A stretch of DNA of 64,000 nucleotides. It comes from Pleurotus ostreatus/Saccharomyces cerevisiae fusant. Its lineage: Eukaryota > Opisthokonta. Below the pieces are notes generated by a model. The model was given only the letters and a program-made list of their open reading frames with translations, was not told where the DNA came from and ran no database searches. Shown in pieces: positions 55,860-64,000 of the stretch. The stretch is taken from positions 124,001-188,000 of the forward strand of contig JAMQCK010000008.1 in NCBI GenBank assembly GCA_024196135.1, in the 5' to 3' direction. Position numbers and translations under genes: made by a program. Within the stretch, counting starts at the first letter, position 1. The number at the start of each line of letters is the position of its first letter.

Positions 55860-57164
55860 CTAGCGCTCCTCCCCTTCCTCCTCCTCATCCCTCAGAAATA
55901 TTGGCCTATCCCCATCAAACGACTTGGGCGACAACAATGGAGCCTCCTCATCGAAATCCTCAATCGCCCGCGCAGCCCGCTCGTCGACATCCGCCGGCAG
56001 ACCGTCCAAATGCCGGATGTGCCCGGTGACGGCGGTGTATACGGCGTAAGAGGCGAGGGCGGCGAGGAGGATGCCACCGGCGATGAGCGCGGCGTTGATG
56101 GCTTTGGTTTCTGTGGAAGGTTAGGGAGGAATAAGAAGCGAAGAGTTGAGAGACGGGGTAGGACTTACGACGATCCATGTGGTTACGCTGGTCCCCGTCC
56201 GCGAGTGCTGCCATGCGGGAGCCGATAAAGGTGTGCAGGAGCAGCTTGGGGAAGACGAAGATAGTGGCGAAGAGGAATTGCCAGAGCTTGACAGGCTCAA
56301 TGGACTGAACGCAGCAGTGTCAATGGGTGATCCCCGACTGGCATGAGAGGGGAGAAGTACGCACAGCGAACAAGGTATTCGAGTACACCCATGGCGGGAA
56401 GGGCGAGACGCGGATGAGGACGATGAGCGGGAGGCCCTTGGCGCGCTGTTATCAAATAGTTAGATTACTCAGGGAACCCGCGAATGCATACACTCACCAC
56501 GACCGACTCCAGTGCCTGCCACTTCTCGTTCTGTGACGCCCACGCTTTCAGTCGACGGCTGAACAGCAAGCGGAGCGCGACAAAGACGAGCGCAGAGCCG
56601 ACCAGCGATCCAACCGCCGAGATGAAAAAGCCCTTCATGCCGTAGGCGAAACCGCAGAGCGTGGTGATTGTCGTGTGCCCGATGAGTGGGGGGAAGGAGA
56701 CGGCGACTGGTGTGATGTGAGTTTGGGGATGGTGCGAGGTGGTTGTGAAGGAAGTATGGAGAGGGGACAGGAGAGGGTGAGAGGAGGAGAAGAGGGATCG
56801 TACCCATGAGCGCCCCGATGGCCAGCCATCCGAGGCGGAGCTGCGCGAGGTCGGTGCCGCGGTCGTAGAACCACTGCGCGATGCGGCTCGGTTTGAGGAT
56901 GATGAAGGTGGCGACTGAAGCCCTTGTTCAGTGATGCTTCATAGGTATCCAGAGTAAAGTATACGCACTTATCGCCGCATAGAACAACATAAGCAGCCAC
57001 AAGAACAACTAGCAACCATCCCTGCATGAGCCATAGCATCCGCGCAGTCCAAGCATGCGCGCCACCTTGCTCCAGATATTCAGGTGCTTGTACTTCCGCC
57101 ACGCCCATCGCGCAAGGCGTTTCGGCACGTCGAGGAGAGACTGTCGGTCGTCGGAGGAGGCCAT
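55860..57164 (-). CDS. TVP38: Golgi membrane protein TVP38 (SNARE-associated/VTT domain)
   Basis: Multi-span membrane protein of the DedA/VTT superfamily found in late Golgi vesicles; relatives TMEM41B and VMP1 scramble phospholipids. Start MASSDDRQSLLDVPKRLARWAW, then after an intron LFLWLLMLFYAAI (helix 1), IATFIILKPSRIAQWFYDRG, LGWLAIGALM, VAVSFPPLIGHTTITTLCGF, YGMKGFFISAVGSLVGSALVF and SRRLKAWASQNEKW. The conserved re-entrant block is RAKGLPLIVLIRVSPFPPWV-YSNTLFA, followed by LWQFLFATIFVFPKLLLHTFIGSRM and a last helix, AALIAGGILLAALASYAVYT. The tail is acidic (DEEAPLLSPKSF). The first intron ends at ttgctag; using the earlier cag acceptor breaks helix 1. Six or so introns. The symbol is based on domain order and fungal length. 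Confidence 0.92.
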
Positions 57165-57638
57165 GGTGGAGGAGGGAAGGAACGTCTTGCGGCGGCCTGT
57201 GCAGTTGTCAGCTCGGTGCGTCAGTGCGCGGCTGGGTGCCGGCCGATAAGATAAGATTACGTCGCAGGTCACGCGTCTCCCACGCGTCAGTTCAACTATG
57301 AACTTGGGGCTTTGGCTACAGGCCATCGTTCAAGCTCATTGGCGTTCATTCGCCTCATGTGAACCGTAGCAGGGTCGCTGGTAACAGGGCAAGTATATTA
57401 GAGATCATAATGACAGCGAAGGCATCTAAGCGAGCTGTGCATGCAGAGGCCTCGGGCCCGGTACTGAGGAAGAGCATTATCAGGAAATCCCAGTCCGCAT
57501 GCGAAACTAGATTATCAATATCGAGAGAAAAAGAGTGTAGACCCAACTAGATAGCTAAAATGTGATTTATACATGAGGATGATTGATCTCGAGAAAAGGA
57601 GGGAATGTCGCGATTGTGCAGGGGAAATGCTTCGGCGG
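57165..57638. other. Intergenic region between STT4 and TVP38
   Basis: Promoter of TVP38 and 3' flank of STT4. No gene or repeat is seen. Confidence 0.35.
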
Positions 57639-60600
57639 CTACTTGTATGGGATCCCATTCTGCAACTGCAAAGTGAAGTAGTCAGCACCCAACATCGCCT
57701 TCACCACAAAGACAGTCTACTCACCCTCTGGAACTCATCATACGCCGTGCTTCTCATATTCTCATGCGCATTCTTGATAATCCCCATCATAAAGTCCGCC
57801 GCCTGCCTTTCATTCAACCCCAACGCAAACCTGTCGCGCAGCCTCCGAATCGTCGGCTCGCCCTTAAACGACGGCAGGCTCGTGTCCAGCATCAGGCGCA
57901 CGGTGCTGATGAGCTGCTCGGCGTGCGGGCGGATGGCGAGGAAGGCCTTGACGGTGAGTAGCTGGAATAGCTGGTAGCCCTGGGAGTAGCGGCCGCCCAT
58001 GAGCACAACCATCTCGTGGTTGAGCTTGAAGGAGTTGGGTTCGAATTTGACGCCCTAGAGTGAGTGGGTGAGTATGTGGTCAGAAGGGAGGGAAGGAGGG
58101 CAGACTTACACCAGGCCCGATATCGAACAGGAAACCGAAGTCGATATGGACGATGTGTCCCTCGCCGTCAATCATGATGTTCCCGTTGTGCCGGTCCTTG
58201 ATCTGGAGAATATAGCAGGCGACGGAGTACGCGGCCATGGACTGGATGAAGTTGAGGCGAGCGCGCTGGAAGGCAACCGTATCCTGCCCGCCGTACTTGG
58301 CGATGAAGAAGTCGAGCAAGTCGTTGACTTTGGCGCGACCCATCTCGTCTCGGGATGTTGCGTTCGGAACAACGTCGATGACACCGCACCCAGGACCCGT
58401 CGCAGTCACACGGTAAGGGTAGAGATACAGCGTGAGGCCAATGCTCGTGTAGATGTTCTTGAACATGGCGATAACCTGCAGTGCGAGCACATCCTGCCGA
58501 CAATCGTCGCCGACCTTGAAGATCGCTTGCTGCCAGACTTCGTACTCCCGCTTCTGCTCCTGGCCAGCGCCGTCGCTGTCGAGCAAGGAGTCTGGATCCT
58601 CGTTGATGACGACGCCTTCCTTACGGACTTTGAAGGTGGCCATGAAGGGCGCCTTCGAGGAGCGTCAGCCCAAGCATCAATGCAGTGGACGGAAGGATCA
58701 CCTTAGCATGACTCTGCAGGGGTCTGCCAGACTTCTTGTCAATGTCGACGACGACACCGTCCGGGTTACTTGGCAGATAGACACCGACGTCCACTACGAT
58801 CTTCGCCATCTCCTCGTCTATCTTGGCCTATGCAAATGTTAGCCAACGCGTTGTGATACTTCTCAATAAAGCAACGTTACCTTCTTCTCCGGCTTCGTCT
58901 TCTTGATGAACGGCTTCAACTTGCCCGAAATCGACGTAACCTCGTTGAAGAAGCCGAACTCGCGGTCGTAGAAATCGCGCGCCTCGCCAGACAATGATGC
59001 CACAATCTTGTTGACCATGCGGTCCAGGACGGGCTTCAGGGGATCCTCCTGTATGGTATGTAAACGTCAACAGCTGCTCGCTACACAGTCAGAGACACGC
59101 GCACCAGCTCGCCGAGATCGTCCTTGTAGCAGTTCGCCTTCATGTTCCAGATGATTTGGTGGCAGAAGAGCTGCGAGATCTTCGCTGTTTCGAAGATGAA
59201 CTGCTCGACATAACCTGATGGGGGTATCAGAAGACTACTTTGAAGGATATACGCAGCCTTTACCGAGATCATCGTAACGAAGAGCCTGCACGAGTTGCGG
59301 AACAAAGAAGAACGTCAGGTCGACCGGGTGCCCTTCTAGGACGCGATGCGCGTATTGCAGAATGATCGCATCGTTCTTGAAGCGGCGCTCGAAGAATGTG
59401 TTCGCGATGATTGCGGAGACGGGTGCCCACAGCAGTAGGTACTGAACCAATCAGTGAGACGAGAGTGAGCGAACCCTTCTGGACTTCACTCACCCTGAGG
59501 TCGCGCCGCGCATTGGTCACGTCCAGGTTGTCGCCGATGAGGTACGGCACAGCCTCCGCGACATCCATGACATCGCGAGTGCTTGAGCGTACGAGCCTCA
59601 CAACCTCGTTGCGTACAGCAGGCTGCTTGAATCGCTCCGCCATGAAGACCGCAATCGCTGGGTCGACCTGCCACGCCGTCCTCACAAGGGTTTGCCAGTT
59701 TGCCTAAGATAGTCAGCCAATATATAGAAAAGGCTTTGAAATGCAACGTACATCGTACAGGGTGCGCTCCGTCGCACTAACATGGTCTTGCCCGCGCTTG
59801 GGATCATTGGTGGAATTCGCCCAAACGGTCAAGCGGAACAGCTCGTTCTCGACCAACAGCTTCAAAGGTGCAGCGAGGCTGGCTAGCCTCTTCTTGTAGT
59901 CTGGCGAACGTCAGCTTGAGCATGCAAACATTGCGTTGATCCTCACAAGAAGCACGGGATGCCAGCTGCGAAGTTGCTAGACTGGTCACAGCCGATGCAG
60001 GGCTGACGACGTCGCCATGTAGGTAGGACAAAAACTCCGAGAGAACCTTGACATCGGCATCCAACTGGACACGATTTGCACCATAGGACCATCTAGCATA
60101 ACGGATGTTAGAATACCAATCAACAAAATGTAGGACGAGACCAACTCACTGAGGTCGAACCGCGAACCAGGAGTAAGCGAAAGAATACAGGTTCTCTCTC
60201 AGGATGTTCTCGCAGTACGAGTCCAAGTGAGAGCTCTTGAGTGTCTCGAAGCCGAACAAGAGGAAAGAGAACCGAGCTTCTCGTGCCAAAGGATGTGTGC
60301 TGAGGATGATGAGCGCGTGCCGACTGTAAGTCACTGCAAACTCACCTCATCTCCGAGAAGGCTCTTGCCGTCCGCAATACCAGATGCTGAATGATGAACA
60401 TAACCTCAGGCTTCCTGTAGCGCGCTGCTTGCAGGCGACTGAACAGCATCTCCAGTACCAAAGCATGAGGCACCGTAAGACGACGTGCTGCCGTGGAAGC
60501 ACGGTCAATCAGCTCCTTGTCTGTGGGCGCGTAGTCGACCGGATGGAAGAAGGGGTCCTCATAGCTATGCTGTCGTTAGCTTCTCGCACCGAATTATGAA

Positions 60601-63600
60601 AGGAGTTCAGCCCCACTTGAGCGTTTTCGAGAAAAGACCCTTCTCTTGCTTGATTGTATCCGTCCAAGCCTCGAGTATCTCTGAGGCAAGGGCCACCTCT
60701 ATGTTCGGCTTGGACGCGATCAGCCACGTCCACACTTCGATACCGGCTCCGATGGAAGATGGGGTCGCGACCTCGAACGGAAGCACCACGATGTGATGAA
60801 GCAGAATGTAGTCGTTCTAGACGGCGATTAGTACAATCACAGAGAAATATGCATCGAGATCACCTGTGGCATCGCAAGGAGTGTCGCTGCAGCGCGGAAC
60901 AGAAGACGTTTGAGATTCTGCACAGTAAGACTGCTATGCTTGTTCCTGATGTCCTCTAGGCTCTGCGCTAGTTTGGCTTTGAGCGCATGTAGCTCGTCCA
61001 AAGGTGCAGAGGTGGGCGGCAACTTGTCCAGTTCTCCGGAGTCTGGGGGAAGGTTCAGACAGCTGCGCACATCATATAAAGGAGATGTCATACCTTGACG
61101 ACTTGCCAATCTCACACCAGCTGCTTCACCAGCAAAGTAGGACTTGTTGGCGAGTTGGCTGGCCAGACTCTTGGCGCCATCAGTGCGGCAGTTGGACAGC
61201 GCAGACAACGAAGCTAGACAAAGAGTTATGTCGGTTCAGAAGAGGGCAGTACTTATGACTTACTCAGCTGTCGCTGCACAGGACCGACCATCTTGCCATA
61301 GTGCTCGGCTACGGAGGCACCGAGATCCGCAGATTCGAGGTCAAAGCCAGAGGATTGGTTCGTGGCAAGGTAGCGCTACAAGATGTTCGTTGGCATCAAT
61401 TCATGAAGCAGGAACATTGTGCTCACCTGCAGCGTCGCCTTTAACTCCATCGGTGCACGTGCTAAGGCTAAGTCAAGCCAGTTGTTCGCGTTCCGATGCA
61501 GCTTCTCCAGAATCTCGTTCCGGACAATGTAGCTGTCCGTCAACTCCAGCGTCACGTCCGAACGCTCGGAGTGGAACTCGTATACGGGGTTATGCTGCCA
61601 TGCGATGAGCCCCAAGCAGATCCGAAGGATTTCAAGGGGGCGTACCTCATCCGTAAACTCATTCTCGCAGCCGCGCCGCAACAGCGTCAACACATCCAAA
61701 ATCGCAAACACCAACGGTGGATCGCACATCAACGACGGGAACGACGTCAACAGCCGATTCAGATACCGCGACGCAATATCCCGCGCCTTCGCCACCCGAT
61801 GCGTGCTCGCCACCAGCAGCAGCCGCAGCTCCCCCGACAGGCGCTCTGGAAGCGCCTGCCTTCCCGCAAGCACATTGAGGTCGCTGATGCACCCGCGTAC
61901 GATGTTCTCCGCGATGGCGTCCATGCACGCGCTGAGCTCGGGGTGCCGGTTGAGGCTATCGTTGATAAAGTAGGAGACGAGGGGGGAGACAAGGCCGACG
62001 GCGGCGCGCATGCTCTCCATGTCGTGCATCATGAGGAGGAAGATGACCTGGCCGGACGAGAGGGAGCGGATCTCGTGCGCGCGGAGGCCGATGTAGTGCG
62101 TGAGGAGGTTGCGGTGGAGGTTGATGACCGTATGCGCGTACTCTTGGCGAATGACCGAGTTATACTCGACATCGCTCGCGACCGAGTCGTGCGACTCCTC
62201 GATGACAAGGGCAGGCGTCTTCGCTGCAATACGCGCAAGCGCGGGCCTCAGCCATTGCATCGCAGTGTTGTCATCGCCCTCCAACTTCGTGAACTGGAAG
62301 AGGATGCAAAGGAACCACATATGCCGGAAGAGGGATAACACGCTAGGCGTCGTGTTCTTTTCCGGGTGAAAGTCCTCATGCGACATCACGGCCTCAATCG
62401 GCAGGAGGAGCGATGCCAGTTGCTCGATCATGTCGTCGATCTGTATGGCGGGTCAGCCCAACTGGCGCAACACTCGCTGAATCAATGTCAGCACCTTGAC
62501 ATGCCGATTAGATATCTGCGCGTTCTGTATGGCGACACCCTTGTCGGAGAACAATGTCAGAAGCTCAATGAGATACGTCTCGTAGAGCTCGGGCCTATGA
62601 TGCAGCTCCTGCGCGAGACGCGTCTGAGCAGCCAAGACCTATAGTTCCTGTGAGCTCTTTGTTTCTAACGTAAACCCAGTTGAACGCACCATATTATTCG
62701 AGAATCTCGGATCGTCCGGATTTGCCGCACTATTGATGACCGAAAACGCCCGTATAATATCCACAAACGAGCTCTGCGGCGCCGCCAGCGCCAAATCCAC
62801 CAAATTATACGCAATCGCCGCCTCCACCGTCGGCTCCGCCGACCGCAACCTCTGCAACAGCATCGATATCGTCAGCTTCGTCACCTCCTCCATCTTGAAC
62901 TCCAGCGCAAGCCGCGTGACGACGGATATGGTGCTGATGCCGACGAGACGCTTTTCCTCGTCGGTGAGGCCGCGCAGGCCGGTCTCGACGGACTTGATGG
63001 TGGCCTCGCCTTGAGGTTGATAGAGCGGGTTGTCGAGCATTTGGGAGTTGTTGGCAGAACCGTAGATTTCTTTGCTGGTGGCGGCGATGTAATTGAGTAG
63101 GGAGTACATGCTCGACATGATGAGGTCGTCGCCCGGAGCGAGCTTGATGCAAAGCGCTAGACACTTCGCGGCAGCGGAGAGCGGGAGCGACGCGTGGGTA
63201 TCCGACATGAACTCCAGCTCGAAGATGGGCAGAGGCGAGGTGACGAAGCGACGCAAATGCGGCACCATATTGCCAGCGATCTCGGGGAAGCTAGAAAGGG
63301 TTAGATAACGGGCCAGTGCAAGGTAGTGCGAGCGTACCTCTGCACAAGCACTGTAGTCGCTTTCAGGGCAGCCTCCTGGACCAGGTGGTCCGAGATAGGC
63401 GACTCGTCGCTAAGCAGTAAGAGCAGACGGGCGTAGAGCTTGTCGTCCAAATCCTTCAGAGCGACTGAACAGACCGACGCGAGTTTCTGCACGGCAATCA
63501 GTTTGAGAGGTATACCCAAACAATACCCCGCCTACCAAACTCTCCGACATCGTCTCCCAAGCATACGTATCAATCGATGGCTCCGACTCCATCTCTTCAA

Positions 63601-64000
63601 TCTGCACAAGCAGCCCCGTAAAGCACTTCATCGCATACTTGATCGTCTTCTTCATAAACGCCCGGATCTCCTCGTCCTCCACCTCCACGTCCGCCGGCGC
63701 CTGCCGCATAAGCGCCAGCCACGCCCTATTAGCAGCAGCGGCCTCGTGCGGGGGGCCCGGCGACGGGCTCTGCGGCGCGAGCACCTGCGCCAGGACGGTC
63801 CACTCGATCTCGAGGACGCAGCAGACGACGAAGTAGCCGCTTAGGGGGCGCCCGCGCGAGAGGTAGCGCGCGAGGAATGTGTGGAGGAAGCGGAGAATGT
63901 GCTCGTCAGGGCCGTCCTTCTGCATGATGTCGGCAAGGAGGTTGTTGAGGCGGTCGACGACGGATGGGGCGCAGATGGTGGCGAATTGGGCGGAGAGGGC
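57639..64000 (-). CDS. STT4: Phosphatidylinositol 4-kinase STT4 (PI4K type III alpha), N-terminus beyond the window
   Basis: Makes PI4P at the plasma membrane, feeding PI(4,5)P2, cell-wall signalling and lipid exchange. The stop TAG lies at 57641-57639 after the end QNGIPYK, and the gene stays open to the right edge, so the start is missing. From the right, a long alpha-solenoid includes WFLCILFQFTKLEGDD, QEYAHTVINLHRNLLTHYIG, YLNRLLTSFPSLMCDPPLVF and, nearer the kinase, the helical PIK region. The kinase domain shows FKVRKEGVVIN, KVGDDCRQDVLALQVI, YPYRVTATGPGCGVIDVVP, the catalytic loop IKDRHNGNIMID, the metal-binding HIDFGFLFDIGPGG and NSFKLNHEMVVLMGG. It ends FMMGIIKNAHENMRS. All expected catalytic residues are present. 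Roughly fifteen introns in the visible part. Confidence 0.93.

Overview
The window is nuclear DNA of a filamentous fungus, most likely an agaricomycete basidiomycete. Genes are closely packed on both strands and most are broken by several introns of about 45-60 bases with GT-AG ends. Intergenic gaps are short, and the protein set is typically fungal: DUF1776 oxidoreductase, BCS1-like AAA ATPase, TVP38, HOP1, PAC1 and an allantoate-permease-type transporter. The species cannot be named from this sequence. Gene models were built by joining exons by eye, so the outer limits of most genes are firm, while some inner splice sites are best guesses.

Layout, left to right. 1-5.1 kb: an unknown gene cut by the left edge (-), TRAPP subunit Trs23 (-), a secretory glutaminyl cyclase (+) and a proline iminopeptidase (-). 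5.8-11.4 kb: a YTH-domain m6A reader (-), an EH-domain IRS4-like protein (-) and a small ECM15/UPF0045 protein (+). 12-23.5 kb: an MFS transporter (+), an unknown gene (+), a cyclic phosphodiesterase (-), a DUF1776 protein (-), ribosomal protein uL1/L10a (-) and PAC1/LIS1 (+). 24-36.4 kb: a tRNA(Ile)-lysidine synthase-like protein (-), lumazine synthase (-), SRP40/Nopp140 (+), a BCS1-like AAA ATPase (+), SKI8 (+), an intron-containing tRNA-Ala (-) and ribosomal protein eS12 (+). 37-40.5 kb: an intronless unknown protein (+), a short-chain dehydrogenase (-), RPB10 (-), a relic of a dispersed protein-coding repeat and a small array of hairpins. 40.8-64 kb: a NEDD1-like WD40 protein (-), meiotic HOP1 (+), DOA1/PLAA (+), an intron-containing tRNA-Arg (-), a WRAP53/TCAB1-like WD40 protein (+), splicing factor PRP45/SNW1 (-), TVP38 (-) and phosphatidylinositol 4-kinase STT4, which runs off the right edge.

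Most genes are conserved housekeeping functions: vesicle traffic, translation, RNA processing, riboflavin synthesis, lipid signalling and microtubule organisation. They do not form a metabolic cluster. Several pairs are arranged head to head with only 86-163 bp between start codons (TRS23/glutaminyl cyclase, EH protein/ECM15, RIB4/SRP40, NEDD1/HOP1), which suggests shared bidirectional promoters. The least explained piece is the gap at 40.02-40.86 kb. It holds five spaced copies of a constant 7-base loop, four of them with well-paired stems of differing sequence, next to a decayed coding repeat that has a second, broken copy 16 kb away. I found no CRISPR array, intact transposon, virus or toxin gene.
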